The translations under genes and the position numbers were made by a program. Shown here piece after piece: positions 1-9,415 of a stretch of 64,000 nt of DNA (the stretch's first letter is position 1; every line of letters begins with the position of its first letter). The notes beneath the pieces are model-generated. The model saw nothing but the letters and a program-made list of their open reading frames with translations, made no database searches and was not told where the DNA came from. Source of the DNA: Pseudomonas frederiksbergensis (GTDB taxonomy: Bacteria > Pseudomonadota > Gammaproteobacteria > Pseudomonadales > Pseudomonadaceae); NCBI RefSeq assembly GCF_001874645.1, contig NZ_CP017887.1, positions 248,001 to 312,000 of the forward strand, given 5' to 3'.

Positions 1-487
1 CCAGCTCACCGAGGTGGCCGTCGGCACTCATCTCCAGTCGCAGGCTCAGCAGCGAGCCGTCCCCTTTCACCGAGTAGGTCAGCGCGGCCAGATCCAGCGC
101 CTGGACTTCGGTCGGGTAGCACGTGCGGAAACGGCAACGCACGTCTTCAATCGGCACGCTTTCAATCGGTGTATCACGATCGACCTTCAGCGCCGGGCCG
201 GAACGCTTGAGCGGATCGAACTGCAAAATGCTGAACGCCGGCAATGGCCGCATGTAGTTGGGCCACAGCAGGTGCATCAGGGAATGGCTGAGCTCCGGCA
301 GTTCGTCGTCGAGCTTTTGGCGCAGCCGACCGGTCAGGAACGCAAACCCCTCCAGCAACCGCTCCACGTCCGGATCCCGGCCGGCCTGGCCGAGGAAAGG
401 CGCCAATGCCGGGCTACGCTCGGCGAATCGACGACCTAACTGGCGAAGTGCGGTGAGTTCGCTTTGGTAGTAGTGGTTAAAGGACAC
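1..487 (-). CDS. tssF: TssF, T6SS baseplate protein (N-terminal part, cut by window edge)
   Basis: TssF (VasA/ImpG family) is a wedge subunit of the cytoplasmic T6SS baseplate, working with TssE, TssG and TssK. The minus-strand translation begins SFNHYYQSELTALRQLGRRF and continues through DPDVERLLEGFAFL and ELSHSLMHLLWPNY, which is the conserved N-terminus of this family. About 162 residues are present and the frame runs open off the left edge. I chose the GTG at 487 because it puts the family N-terminus first; a TTG at 493 is an alternative. It follows tssE by 13 bases in the same direction, so it belongs to the tssA-B-C-E-F operon. Confidence 0.9.
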   Translation of the reverse strand, partial: MSFNHYYQSELTALRQLGRRFAERSPALAPFLGQAGRDPDVERLLEGFAFLTGRLRQKLDDELPELSHSLMHLLWPNYMRPLPAFSILQFDPLKRSGPALKVDRDTPIESVPIEDVRCRFRTCYPTEVQALDLAALTYSVKGDGSLLSLRLEMSADGHLGEL

Positions 488-500
488 GCGCAATACCTGT

Positions 501-914
501 TTATCGTTGGCTGACGTTGACTTGACCGCTGCCGTCTAGGCACGCGGCGAAACTGACCTGGCGCTTGAAACCCTCAACTTCCAGCAGGCCTTCGATACTG
601 AAGGACAGGCGAAGCTGATCGTGATCACGCGGCAGGGAAATGACACGCACAGCGCTCAGGCGTGGCTCGTAGGCTTCGATGAACTTTTCGATGGCCAGAC
701 GGGCCTGACTCAGGGAGTCGTGCAGGCTCATACGCATGTCATTGAGATCGGGTAGCCCGTAGTCGGACAGCGTTTGCACGCTGCCCGCACGGGTGCTGAG
801 CATCTTGGCCAGATGGGCAGCCACGGACGCCATGGCGGAGACCTCACGGCTCCAGCCGACGCGTTTGTCCGCGTCGCCACCCAGGCGTTCGAAAAGGCTG
901 CCGTATGCAGTCAT
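501..914 (-). CDS. tssE: TssE, gp25-like T6SS baseplate protein
   Basis: TssE is the homologue of phage T4 gp25 lysozyme-like baseplate protein and helps start sheath assembly in the cytoplasm. The 137-residue product has the family layout: an N-terminal SLFERLGGDA stretch, LSDYGLPDLNDM in the middle, and IEKFIEAYEPRLSAVRV in the gp25 core. Length is normal for TssE. It lies 13 bases downstream of tssC and directly upstream of tssF, the usual operon order. No defects are visible. Confidence 0.92.
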   Translation of the reverse strand: MTAYGSLFERLGGDADKRVGWSREVSAMASVAAHLAKMLSTRAGSVQTLSDYGLPDLNDMRMSLHDSLSQARLAIEKFIEAYEPRLSAVRVISLPRDHDQLRLSFSIEGLLEVEGFKRQVSFAACLDGSGQVNVSQR

Positions 915-927
915 GAGTTAGCTCCGC

Positions 928-2403
928 TTACTCTTTGTCCAGCTTGCCAACCAGCGACAGGGTGAAATCGGCACCCATGTACTTGAAGTGCGGGCGCACG
1001 TTCAGGCTCACGCGGTACCAGCCCGGCTCGCCTTCAACGTCGCTGACGGTCACTTGCGCAGCGCGCAGTGGACGACGGCCACGGACTTCTGCGCTCGGGT
1101 TTTCCTGGTCGGCCACGTACTGGCGGATCCACTTGTTGAGTTCCAGTTCGAGGTCGGTACGTTCTTTCCACGAACCGAGTTGCTCGCGCTGCAGCACTTT
1201 CAAGTAGTGAGCCAGGCGGTTGACGATCATCATGTACGGCAGTTGGGTGCCGAGCTTGTAGTTCAGCTCTGCCGCCTTGCCTTCTGCGCTGATGCCGAAG
1301 AACTTTGGCTTCTGCACTGAGCTTGCGGAGAAGAACGCCGCGTTGTCGGAGCCTTTACGCATGGTCAGGGAGATGAAGCCTTCCTCGGCCAGTTCGTATT
1401 CACGACGGTCGCTAACCAGAACCTCGGTAGGGATCTTGGTTTCGATTTCGCCCATGCTTTCGAAGTGGTGCAACGGCAGGTCTTCCACTGCGCCACCGCT
1501 TTGCGGGCCGATGATGTTCGGGCACCAGCGGAATTTGGCGAAGCTGTCAGTCAGCTTGGTGCCGAACGCGTAGGCGGTGTTGCCCCACAGGTAGTGCTCG
1601 TGGCTGTTGGCGACGGTTTCTTTGTACACGAACGATTTAACCGGGTTTTCTTCCGGGTCGTACGGGTTACGCAGCAAGAAACGCGGTACGGTCAGGCCAA
1701 CGTAGCGGGAGTCTTCCGACTCGCGGAAGCTCTGCCATTTGGCGAATTGCGGGCCTTCAAAGTGATCTTTCAGATCCTTCAGGTCCGGCAGGCCGGTGAA
1801 GCTTTCTAAGCCGAAGAATTTCGGGCCGGCGGCGGCAATAAACGGCGCGTGGGACATGCACGCAACGCTGGCCACGTACTGCATCAGCTTTACGTCTGGC
1901 GAGTTTGGCGACATGAAGTAGTTGGCGATGATCGCGCCCACAGGCTGACCACCGAACTGGCCGTATTCAGCGGTGTAAATGTGCTTGTACAAACCCGACT
2001 GCATGACTTCCGGCGAATCTTCGAAATCGTCCAGCAGGTCGTCTTTGGAGACGTTGAGGATTTCGATCTTGATGTTTTCGCGGAAGTTGGTGCGGTCGAC
2101 CAGCAGCTGCAGACCACGCCACGAGGATTCTAGGGCCTGGAAGTCCGGGTGATGGAGGATTTCGTCCATCTGACGGCTGAGCTTGGCATCGATCTCGGCG
2201 ATCATGCGGTCAACCATGGCCTTTTTAACCGGCTCACCCTTGTTCTGCGGCTTGAGCAGTTCTTCGATGAACGCCGACACCCCCCGTTTGGCGATGTCGT
2301 AGGCTTCGTCGTCCGGGGTCAGGCGGGTTTCGGCGATGATGCTGTCGAGAATGCTGTATTCGCCGCTCTCTTTGCTCTTTTGCTGTGCTGCGCTAGTGCT
2401 CAT
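928..2403 (-). CDS. tssC: TssC, large subunit of the T6SS contractile sheath
   Basis: TssC (VipB, EvpB/DUF877 family) pairs with TssB to form the contractile sheath that drives the Hcp tube out of the cell. The 491-residue product is the typical length. Family stretches include ILDSIIAETRLTPDDEAYDI near the N-terminus, FQALESSWRGLQLLVDRTNF around residue 90, and the C-terminal RPHFKYMGADFTLSLVGKLD. It follows tssB with a 25-base gap and precedes tssE by 13 bases. Nothing looks altered. Confidence 0.96.
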   Translation of the reverse strand: MSTSAAQQKSKESGEYSILDSIIAETRLTPDDEAYDIAKRGVSAFIEELLKPQNKGEPVKKAMVDRMIAEIDAKLSRQMDEILHHPDFQALESSWRGLQLLVDRTNFRENIKIEILNVSKDDLLDDFEDSPEVMQSGLYKHIYTAEYGQFGGQPVGAIIANYFMSPNSPDVKLMQYVASVACMSHAPFIAAAGPKFFGLESFTGLPDLKDLKDHFEGPQFAKWQSFRESEDSRYVGLTVPRFLLRNPYDPEENPVKSFVYKETVANSHEHYLWGNTAYAFGTKLTDSFAKFRWCPNIIGPQSGGAVEDLPLHHFESMGEIETKIPTEVLVSDRREYELAEEGFISLTMRKGSDNAAFFSASSVQKPKFFGISAEGKAAELNYKLGTQLPYMMIVNRLAHYLKVLQREQLGSWKERTDLELELNKWIRQYVADQENPSAEVRGRRPLRAAQVTVSDVEGEPGWYRVSLNVRPHFKYMGADFTLSLVGKLDKE

Positions 2404-2428
2404 TGTGTTGGCTTCCTTGGCTAGAGTC

Positions 2429-2932
2429 TCAGGCGTCCGGGGCTGCGGCGTTCAGGCCCAGCTCACCGAGGACGCGACCGCGGGATTCGTCGTCGGCGAG
2501 CACGCCTTCGATGGCTTTACGGAACGCAGGTGCGTTACCCAGCGGGCCTTTGAGGGCCACCAGCGCATCGCGCAGTTCCATCAGTTTTTTCAGCTCAGGC
2601 ACTTGCTCGACCAGGCTGGCCGGGTTGAAGTCCTTCATCGAATTGACGCGCAGTTGCACAGCCAGCTCGTCGGCCTCGCCATCTTCCTGTAGACGGTTCG
2701 GCACGCTCAGCGTCAGACCCAGTTCTTGCTTGGCCAACACTTCGTCGAAGGTCATCTTGTCGATGCTGATCGGCTTGCGATCTTCGATTTTGCGATCGTC
2801 CTTGCGGTGGGTGTAGTCACCGATTGCCAGCAGCTTCAGCGGCAGTTCAATCTCTTCCTGAGCACCGCCGGTGGCGGGTTTGAAGGTGACGTTGATACGT
2901 TCCTTGGGGGCTACCGAGCCTTCTTTGGCCAT
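2429..2932 (-). CDS. tssB: TssB, small subunit of the T6SS contractile sheath
   Basis: TssB (VipA, DUF770 family) is the small sheath subunit and the partner of TssC. I start it at the ATG at 2932, giving 167 residues beginning MAKEGSVAPKERINVTFKPA, the conserved N-terminus; the open frame extends 22 codons further upstream but that extension is arginine-rich and overlaps the 3' end of tssA. The LLAIGDYTHRKDDRKIEDRK stretch and the ISIDKMTFDEVL stretch are characteristic. An AAGGAG ribosome site sits a few bases ahead of the chosen ATG. Confidence 0.95.
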   Translation of the reverse strand: MAKEGSVAPKERINVTFKPATGGAQEEIELPLKLLAIGDYTHRKDDRKIEDRKPISIDKMTFDEVLAKQELGLTLSVPNRLQEDGEADELAVQLRVNSMKDFNPASLVEQVPELKKLMELRDALVALKGPLGNAPAFRKAIEGVLADDESRGRVLGELGLNAAAPDA

Positions 2933-2964
2933 GGCTTTTCTCCTTGCGGTTGTGGCCCTGGGGC

Positions 2965-4521
2965 CTATTCGAGTACCACTTCGAGGTCGAGGTGGCACAG
3001 CCTGCGATAAATCTCTTCCTTGCGTTCACGTACGGAATGGTTCTGCGGTAACAACTCGCAACAGCTATGCAGTAAATGCAGCACTTCCAGCACAAGATCG
3101 GGCTCCCAGACGTTCAGGCCTGAGTCCTGTAATGTTTGGTCGAGTGTTTCTAATTGGGTCTTGGCAAGTTCGTACTTTTTGGCCATGAAGCACAGTCGAG
3201 CCAAAGCGAACTGCCAGAAGAAACGTACGCGTCCGCCCTGTGCGGCTTGCAAGCCCTGCTTGAGAACCTGCACGGCGGCCTTAAGGCCGTCCTTGCGCAG
3301 AATCGGCATGACCTCTTTCAGCGCCAGCTCCCAGGCCGACTGAGTGTCGGCGACTTCGACCTTACGCGGCGCACTGGCGCTTTGCAGGTGCGGCATGACG
3401 TTGGCGCTGATCCAGGCGCGGGTGGCCGGATCGGCGAACGGCGCGCCGTCATGGAAACGCAATTCGATGATGCCAGGCAGACGCTGAACCAAAAGCGCGA
3501 AGTGGATTTCCACTTCGCGCATTGCCATTTCGGCGTCCAGCCCTTGAAGGCACTCCCAGACCATTCTCTGGCCATCGAACCAGAACGGTGCCTTCGCCAG
3601 ACTCGCCTCCAGCTCCACCAGCAGATCGGCGTATTGGGCTTGGTTGTAACGGTCCTGATAGACCTTGAGCTTGTCTGCCGGCAAGCCGCGCAGCACGGTG
3701 ATTTGTTCGGCATTGCGCTCGGGGACGGCGTCGATGGGTAACCACAGCAACGTGCGGTTGAGGCGCAAGGCGCGCAGATCGGTGGCTTTCTGTTTGAGCC
3801 ACCAGGCACACAACGGTCGCGCGCTCTCTTGTTGAGCGCGCAGGGCCTTGTGGGCTTCCTTTTCGTTGTCGATAGGGGCGTCAGCGCTGAATAATTGCGT
3901 GGCGGCTTGTTTGATCTGCGCCATGGCCGCACCCACCACACCGGGTTCTGCCTGGTTGTCGGCAGCGCGCTGCACCATGCTGCTCAAGCGCCGGCAAAGC
4001 GGCAACAGCATTGGCGCATCACTACCTAGATGTTCGGTAAGTGCCGCATCGAGCCCTTCCAGATGTCCCACCAAACGCCGAAACAACGGCAACTGCTCCT
4101 TGATCGCGATGTGCTCGCTCAGTATGTGCTCAAGACGAGGCACCAACCAGCCGATGGCAGCAGCCCGGGTACGCAGCTTTGCCGGGTGAATTTGTGCCCA
4201 ATGCTGCTCGCACAGATGCTGCAGAAGAGCACAGCCAGCCAGAAGACCCGGAAAGGATTCACGCTGATACAACGCCCAGGTCAACCAGGCCGCAACCCGC
4301 AAATCCTTGGATTGGGTTCGCAGCAGGTTTTCGCTGTTTTCACTGATTTTCAGCCAGTCGATCTGACCGCTTTCATGCATGGACGAGGCTTTCGCCAGCT
4401 CACTTTCCAGCGCTTCGAACTCGCTCGAAAATCGAACGTCCTCACCTGCAAACTGCTGCGGGCAAATAGCAGACGTCGCGAGCTCAAGGTAGTAAGTCGA
4501 TAGCTGGCATGAATAGGACAC
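2965..4521 (-). CDS. tssA: TssA, T6SS cap/priming protein (ImpA_N type)
   Basis: TssA proteins prime assembly of the T6SS tail or cap the growing sheath. The 518-residue product has an ImpA-type N-terminal half (conserved DWLKISENSENLL and RVAAWLTWALYQRESFPGLL, residues about 55-95) and a long helical C-terminal part ending LCHLDLEVVLE. The start is a GTG at 4521 preceded by AAGGG eight bases upstream. It is the first gene of the minus-strand cluster tssA-B-C-E-F, so the operon promoter should lie in 4522-4650. I could not identify a convincing sigma-54 element there. Confidence 0.9.
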   Translation of the reverse strand: MSYSCQLSTYYLELATSAICPQQFAGEDVRFSSEFEALESELAKASSMHESGQIDWLKISENSENLLRTQSKDLRVAAWLTWALYQRESFPGLLAGCALLQHLCEQHWAQIHPAKLRTRAAAIGWLVPRLEHILSEHIAIKEQLPLFRRLVGHLEGLDAALTEHLGSDAPMLLPLCRRLSSMVQRAADNQAEPGVVGAAMAQIKQAATQLFSADAPIDNEKEAHKALRAQQESARPLCAWWLKQKATDLRALRLNRTLLWLPIDAVPERNAEQITVLRGLPADKLKVYQDRYNQAQYADLLVELEASLAKAPFWFDGQRMVWECLQGLDAEMAMREVEIHFALLVQRLPGIIELRFHDGAPFADPATRAWISANVMPHLQSASAPRKVEVADTQSAWELALKEVMPILRKDGLKAAVQVLKQGLQAAQGGRVRFFWQFALARLCFMAKKYELAKTQLETLDQTLQDSGLNVWEPDLVLEVLHLLHSCCELLPQNHSVRERKEEIYRRLCHLDLEVVLE

Positions 4522-4765
4522 TTACGGACCCTTGACTAACATTGGTATGTTGAGGAAAGCCATTAACAGTCCTGATAATGACCTCATCCCGAGATGACCT
4601 GCCCCCACACTCATTCCATCCTTAAGGAAGGTCTGAAGTAAGCAGCAGTTTTTAACGGCCATTGCTTGAGGTTCAAAAAATTCAGACTCTATCGAAAATT
4701 AGATTGCCCCCCCGCCAACCTAAATTCACGGCTAACTTGCACATTTTTAGATCTTATTTCCCACA

Positions 4766-4985
4766 TCACAGGCGTATCTCGCCTGCATTCAACAGCCGTT
4801 TTCGCATCATCCACAGGTTCGACAAGGCAAACCGTGCGGTCTGCCGAGCAGTGTTTTTAACCAAACCACGGAAACGCTATTTCGTATAACCAAACTGACG
4901 CTTGATCCCCCGGAATCAATGCTCAACCTTGAACACGCGAAAAATACGTCGAGTTGTTATCAAGCGGGTGCTCATGAGTAGGTCT
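4766..4985 (-). pseudogene. IS5-family transposase, C-terminal remnant
   Basis: The minus strand encodes, across at least one frame change and two in-frame stops, the C-terminal end of an IS5-group DDE transposase. Visible pieces are RVFKVEH, then IKRQFGYTK, then RFRGLVKNTARQTARFALSN and LWMMRKRLLNAGEIRL. The conserved order is V-E-H-x-F-R-x-I-K-R-Q-F-G-Y in the intact family. The rest of the transposase is gone. A GGAAGGTCTGAA string at about 4626 resembles IS5 terminal repeats and may be one end. The rest of 4522-4765 shows no gene. Confidence 0.7.
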
Positions 4986-5341
4986 CCAATGGTGCGTGGC
5001 TTTCAGCAGGCACACAGTTCAGTACCAGTCAATTAGGCCATACACCTCCAGCACCCGCTGTGAATTTGAATGAATTACGCTGAGCCGGGCGATGAAAAAC
5101 GATGATTTACCAAAACAATAAGTCTGGTGCGATTTTCTTCATGTCATACAGCGAGTAATCACTGTCCTGTGCGGCCAGCAACCGGCCCCCTCCCGAAAGC
5201 GCTCAAGCTTAAGACTTGCAGCATAAATAGATGCAGGATTTTCCTGTAAATCGCGCAGGAAATGCCTGCAAATCGCGATTATTACGCTAGCGCGTTGTTC
5301 GTACTTTTCATTATCGTGATTGCAACTGCCGAATTCCCCTA
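4986..5341. other. Non-coding stretch between IS5 remnant and effector module
   Basis: I see no supported gene here. The sequence is lower in GC than the flanking T6SS genes, contains several short out-of-frame open stretches and no recognisable motif. It is best read as decayed insertion-sequence or intergenic DNA. Confidence 0.5.
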
Positions 5342-5461
5342 TCAAGACAGCAAGAGCCTTGCGTCACAAAGAGCGCAGTAGTCCGCGGCATCATGTTGTT
5401 TGCTGGCGCCGACGATGGACAGTAGTTGGGCGATGATCGCCTGCGGAGCGGTAAGTGCTAG
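5342..5461 (-). pseudogene. Vestigial VgrG-like C-terminal tail
   Basis: Immediately after the lipase stop codon, in another frame, the minus strand reads LALTAPQAIIAQLLSIVGAS and then KQHDAADYCALCDARLLLS and a stop. This resembles the C-terminal tail of the VgrG in this window, which ends in an A-I-I-L-S-P-L-S-L-V region followed by DYCPLCEACRDG. The shared D-Y-C-x-L-C-x-A pattern is distinctive. There is no start codon of its own. I infer it is the leftover 3' end of an earlier VgrG or effector gene that was replaced by the present lipase gene. Confidence 0.55.
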
Positions 5462-7779
5462 GCCATCGAATCGATATCCAACAGATATGGGGCTCCCACA
5501 GTGTGCCCTCCCGTAATTACTGCTATCGCCCGATCATCATCGTCGGCTGCTGGCGGGGCCATTGCCAGCTGTTCCTGCCTTCTGTTCTCCGCGTGAGCTT
5601 TCCAACGAGGCAAATCGTCCTCAATCAGTTCGGGCAATCCTGCGAACAAACCATACACATCAGCCTCACTGATACGGTCACCCCGTAATGTGCCCAGTCG
5701 CGTCCGCGTGGTTTCTATGTTGTCGTATTCTTGTTGGAGAGCGGCCTTTTCCGCTGCTTTCGTATCTTTATATCTGTCAGAGCTTGCAGTCAGGCGGCTC
5801 TCTAAGGTGAGCAATTGCCGCTTGGCATTCTTTAATGCCTCATCTACCTGATTAAACTCATCACCAGTAACCAGCGAACAATTAGAATCCAGAGCTTCCT
5901 GCCAGCGGCGTAGGCTGGCCCAGCAGTTTGGAATGTAGCTGACGACCATTTTGTGGTCGGCATTATCAAATACTTGTCGCAAGAATGTGCCGCGCTCCGG
6001 CAGGCCGTCAGTTGCCTTCAGCGCTACGGCACAGCCGTGGTCGTTGATGGTGCTGCAACCTGGCTTCCAGAGGATCGAGGACTTCACACCTGTATTAAAG
6101 TAGACCGGCATAAAGTGTCGTAGCGTACCGTGGTGAGTGTAGGGCTCGCCGAGGATGTTTATCATGCCCAACACAAACCATGACACCCCAACAGCCGGGT
6201 TCAGTACCGTAACGACACCCTGTGCGATGTACTCCCACTGGGTGGATGTATTCATCCATGTCGATGGGACGCTTGGCACCGGGTCGTTGTGGTTGACTAT
6301 GCGGTGGTGCATCAGGGGCTTAGCCCCCTCGACGAATACTTTGTCACCTGCTCGTGGGGCACCGTAGGTGTAAAGCACAATGTCTGCTGCATACCGTTTA
6401 TCACGTCGTAGCATTTCAGACACTATCAGGGCTATCGCGCCGCCCAGACTGTGCCCGGTGATGACCAGTTTTTGTCCGCTGTAAAATTTTTCTAGGTAAC
6501 GGATTGCAAAATCAAAGGCCACCTTGGCCGCACCATAAAATCCGTTATGCACTTTGCCAACCCCTTGTTTGAAGGGCACTTGGGTCGCATCCATGTCGCG
6601 CAGGGCATCCGCCCCACCGGCGGTGCCCCGGATCGAGATCAACATCAGCGTATCGTGGTGGGTAATGAAGGCTTGGGTATCGGTGCCATCGTCAGCTGCG
6701 CTGTCATCAAAACAGTGAATACTGGCCGGGTTTTCCTGTTTTTTACCCAGGCTTGGGCTATTCACTTCCGAGTACAGTTCTGGGTCGAAGGGCACCACTT
6801 CCAGGCGTTTGGAGTACGGCACCTCCTCATACAAGGGGTAATAGGCTTTCCCCCCGGCCTGCGCCGCATCCACCTGCCAAAGCTCGTCAAATTTTGGCAG
6901 AGCGTCACCAAACCAATTACCAATGCTCGGCTGCAAGGGAAAGCTCACGCTGTCGGTTTCTACCGGGTGTGAGATGGGTTGCTGGCCAAAGTCGCTGTAA
7001 CTCAGGGTCGACATCAGCGCCAGTTGGTAGAGGTTGAGCGCGCAGAAATCATTGCTCGGTGAGAGCATTGGGCGCAAGGCGCGCAGCGGACGCACCTCCA
7101 GCACGGTGCGTCGGCTCGGCATCAGGGCAATGCCCCGTGGTGGGCGTGCAGGCGGTGCAAACCCCAACGCCGCCATGGCCAAGTCGTTTGGCGTGACGAT
7201 TTGGTTCTTCCCGCCATCCAGAAAACCGGTCTGCTGGACCTTGGAGCTTATTACCTGGGACTCTTGCCGAAACAACGAGAAAACATGGGAATTTGGGGCG
7301 TGGTTTCTTTTAACCAGCGGCGGCAAGTGCGCGTCGAACTCCACCAGCTCACGTACCTCAACCTGATAGTAGTTGTCGTCTTTGCCCCTGGCTGGATTGG
7401 AGTGGGTCCGTACTCCTGATTTATGTCGAAAGCGAGTTCTCTCGGCCCGTACTTGCAGTTCGGTGATTGGCAGGGGGTAATGCTTTCGTTCTTTTAAACG
7501 CACATATGTCTTGTCTTGCCCTTCGTAAGGCTGATTTAGTTTCAACACTACCGGGCCACAATAATGATTGTCCACCTTGCCGGAGCCGGTGGCGTCCAGC
7601 TTGCCGGTGTAGACAACGTCTTCGTAGTCGGTGACCACATACGCCAAGCCTGCATAGGGCTTGCCGTCCCCCAATTCATCCACCAATTGAAAACTGGTCG
7701 AGTGCCCGCGCAGTGGGCAGGTATGGATACGACCGTCAAAGGACGGCTTGTCACTGTCTTTCAGGGGAGCAAGGCTCAT
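5458..7779 (-). CDS. Class 3 lipase-type T6SS effector candidate (Tle-like phospholipase)
   Basis: The 773-residue protein carries an alpha/beta-hydrolase core of the Lipase_3 family. The nucleophile elbow is GHSLGG with Ser444, followed by YGAPRAGD and by NHNDPVPSVP, which probably supplies the catalytic Asp; a His downstream (for example in YTHHGTLRH) would complete the triad. The N-terminal 300 residues have no signal peptide and are unlike secreted lipases, as expected for a T6SS cargo. The C-terminal 150 residues are charged and helical. Its ATG overlaps the stop of the upstream lipoprotein gene (ATGA), and the vgrG-DUF4123-lipoprotein-lipase order points to a VgrG-delivered phospholipase. 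Substrate is not shown by sequence. Confidence 0.82.
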   Translation of the reverse strand: MSLAPLKDSDKPSFDGRIHTCPLRGHSTSFQLVDELGDGKPYAGLAYVVTDYEDVVYTGKLDATGSGKVDNHYCGPVVLKLNQPYEGQDKTYVRLKERKHYPLPITELQVRAERTRFRHKSGVRTHSNPARGKDDNYYQVEVRELVEFDAHLPPLVKRNHAPNSHVFSLFRQESQVISSKVQQTGFLDGGKNQIVTPNDLAMAALGFAPPARPPRGIALMPSRRTVLEVRPLRALRPMLSPSNDFCALNLYQLALMSTLSYSDFGQQPISHPVETDSVSFPLQPSIGNWFGDALPKFDELWQVDAAQAGGKAYYPLYEEVPYSKRLEVVPFDPELYSEVNSPSLGKKQENPASIHCFDDSAADDGTDTQAFITHHDTLMLISIRGTAGGADALRDMDATQVPFKQGVGKVHNGFYGAAKVAFDFAIRYLEKFYSGQKLVITGHSLGGAIALIVSEMLRRDKRYAADIVLYTYGAPRAGDKVFVEGAKPLMHHRIVNHNDPVPSVPSTWMNTSTQWEYIAQGVVTVLNPAVGVSWFVLGMINILGEPYTHHGTLRHFMPVYFNTGVKSSILWKPGCSTINDHGCAVALKATDGLPERGTFLRQVFDNADHKMVVSYIPNCWASLRRWQEALDSNCSLVTGDEFNQVDEALKNAKRQLLTLESRLTASSDRYKDTKAAEKAALQQEYDNIETTRTRLGTLRGDRISEADVYGLFAGLPELIEDDLPRWKAHAENRRQEQLAMAPPAADDDDRAIAVITGGHTVGAPYLLDIDSMA

Positions 7780-8570
7780 GGGGTCACCTCCTTGTTTTCG
7801 GTGCAGCCTGGGTAAATGCTGCAGTTGCGACCATCGGGCATTTTGAAGGTGCTGAAGTCTTTGTAATTACCGAAGCAGAATGCGTCCTGGTCTTCAAAAT
7901 TTTCGCCCATACAACGTTTCCAACCTCCAGGCACCTTGACCCAGGTATCGCCCATGTAGGGTTCTTCTTCATCAGCCAGCTTGATCTTCAGCTTCACGGT
8001 TTTGCCCGGTAGCTGATCGAGGGTGTACGCGGCAAACGGACGACCTTTGGTGACATTGCCCTGAGCGTCGGTGTTTTTGCAGTAGAGAATTTTGGTGATG
8101 TAACGCTGAGGGCCAATCGTGCGGAAAAACCACTGACACTGCCCGGAAAACTGACTTTCGCCAGCAGCATTGAAGGTGCCCTTGTCGTGAGAATCGAGAT
8201 AATCCCGCACCGCGATAAATCCGGAGTCACCACTGAAATCACTTCGATCCTTACCGTAACTCGCGTTGATGTCGAGTTGAATGCTGTCCAGCACCAAGTC
8301 GCAACCTTTGCGGGTGCGGCGTATTTCGATCTGCGCATCAGGTTTGTATTCAGTTCGCCATTCGCGGTTGAACTGCGGTTTCAGGTTGTCGCGCTTGCCC
8401 AGGTTGCAGGATTGGCCCCAAACGGGCACGTAGGTCACCGTCGCCACATAGGCAAAGCCCGGTGGCAGGTCGGCGGTAAAAATAAAAGTGTTGGACTTTC
8501 CAACGGCTGAGCAGCCAACAGCCAGGGCCAGGCAACTGCCGAGAATGAAACGGTGAATGACGCGGTTCAT
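7776..8570 (-). CDS. Lipoprotein, probable immunity protein for the lipase effector
   Basis: The product is 264 residues. I start it at the ATG at 8570, which gives a clean lipoprotein signal: MNRVIHRFILGSCLALAVGC, with the lipobox ending in Cys20. The mature part is rich in Cys, Lys and Asp and has no family I recognise. Its start overlaps the DUF4123 stop and its stop overlaps the lipase start (ATGA at both joints). A periplasm-facing lipoprotein next to a membrane-attacking T6SS lipase is the usual layout of Tli immunity proteins, so this role is inferred from position. Here the immunity gene precedes the effector gene. Confidence 0.75.
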   Translation of the reverse strand: MNRVIHRFILGSCLALAVGCSAVGKSNTFIFTADLPPGFAYVATVTYVPVWGQSCNLGKRDNLKPQFNREWRTEYKPDAQIEIRRTRKGCDLVLDSIQLDINASYGKDRSDFSGDSGFIAVRDYLDSHDKGTFNAAGESQFSGQCQWFFRTIGPQRYITKILYCKNTDAQGNVTKGRPFAAYTLDQLPGKTVKLKIKLADEEEPYMGDTWVKVPGGWKRCMGENFEDQDAFCFGNYKDFSTFKMPDGRNCSIYPGCTENKEVTP

Positions 8571-9415
8571 ACGGGGGCATCTCCCTGCCAATACAGTGTT
8601 TCCTGATAAACCCGGTCAAAGTGCATCGCCGGGGTTTCGTTTGGCTGGGGTAGCCAGGTTTTTGGTGGGGCGTAGTCCGGCGCGAGCAAACTTTGTGTCA
8701 GCAAAAAATGAATGCTGTCGGGTTCCTGCCAGCCCCAGGTGTGCGCTAGGTCGAGCTGGCCGCGTAGCCAGGTATCAATGCCTTGCTGTTGGGCCAGATC
8801 GAGCAACTTATCGGTGTGTTCGCGGACCAGGTAACGGCGCGTATTGTCGAACTGTATGCTCTTGAATGTGGCTTCTGGCGTAGGGGTATGGCACCAGGCG
8901 GGGGCTGCTGGCGACGGGTACTGACCGGGCGCGGGATTGTCAGTGATCGTCCATTGCTCAACCTGCCAATAACATACGCTGGCCATTGATCCGAGATACT
9001 CCGGAACCTGCTCAGGTTGCAGGTAGGCCAGCGCACGTGCGAACACGCGGTTATCGTGGAAACGATAGACGGCTTGATGGGGGCGTTCGCCCGTCACTAG
9101 GCGTTCGCGCCAATGGGTGCTCAACACATCAAGGTCGGCGTTTTCTGCGCTAGCCAGCCAACCCCAGTTGCGCTCTGGCGAAGCTATCAAGCTCCGGAGC
9201 GTCGGGAGATCAAACGAATCGAGTTCAAACAGGTACGGCCCATTTTTCGCCAACGGCTCAGCGGGTGTACCGATGTACAGGTTACGGTAGCGCTGAGCCC
9301 CCAACTCGCTGACCAACGCATTGCGATCATCTAGCTGCCCGAGAGAGTCCAGCACCAGATAAAAGCGCCGCCCTGTCGCGGACTGGTCGTGTAGCCACTG
9401 CTCCAACGTGCTCAT
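8567..9415 (-). CDS. DUF4123 protein, T6SS effector adaptor/chaperone (Tap/TEC)
   Basis: DUF4123 proteins load a specific effector onto its VgrG and are usually encoded between the two. The 282-residue product starts MSTLEQWLHDQSATGRRFYL and has the family pattern of an early F-Y-L-V-L-D strand, LYIGTPAEPLAKNGPYLFEL at about residue 50, and W-x-W in the middle (NWGWLASAENADLDVL). The start overlaps the vgrG stop by four bases and the stop overlaps the lipoprotein start, so all four genes are translationally coupled. Confidence 0.88.
   Translation of the reverse strand: MSTLEQWLHDQSATGRRFYLVLDSLGQLDDRNALVSELGAQRYRNLYIGTPAEPLAKNGPYLFELDSFDLPTLRSLIASPERNWGWLASAENADLDVLSTHWRERLVTGERPHQAVYRFHDNRVFARALAYLQPEQVPEYLGSMASVCYWQVEQWTITDNPAPGQYPSPAAPAWCHTPTPEATFKSIQFDNTRRYLVREHTDKLLDLAQQQGIDTWLRGQLDLAHTWGWQEPDSIHFLLTQSLLAPDYAPPKTWLPQPNETPAMHFDRVYQETLYWQGDAPV

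Noticed and set aside
5139..5345. 68-codon minus-strand frame between the IS5 remnant and the lipase
   Set aside because: No ribosome site and no motif; overlaps the vestigial VgrG tail in another frame.
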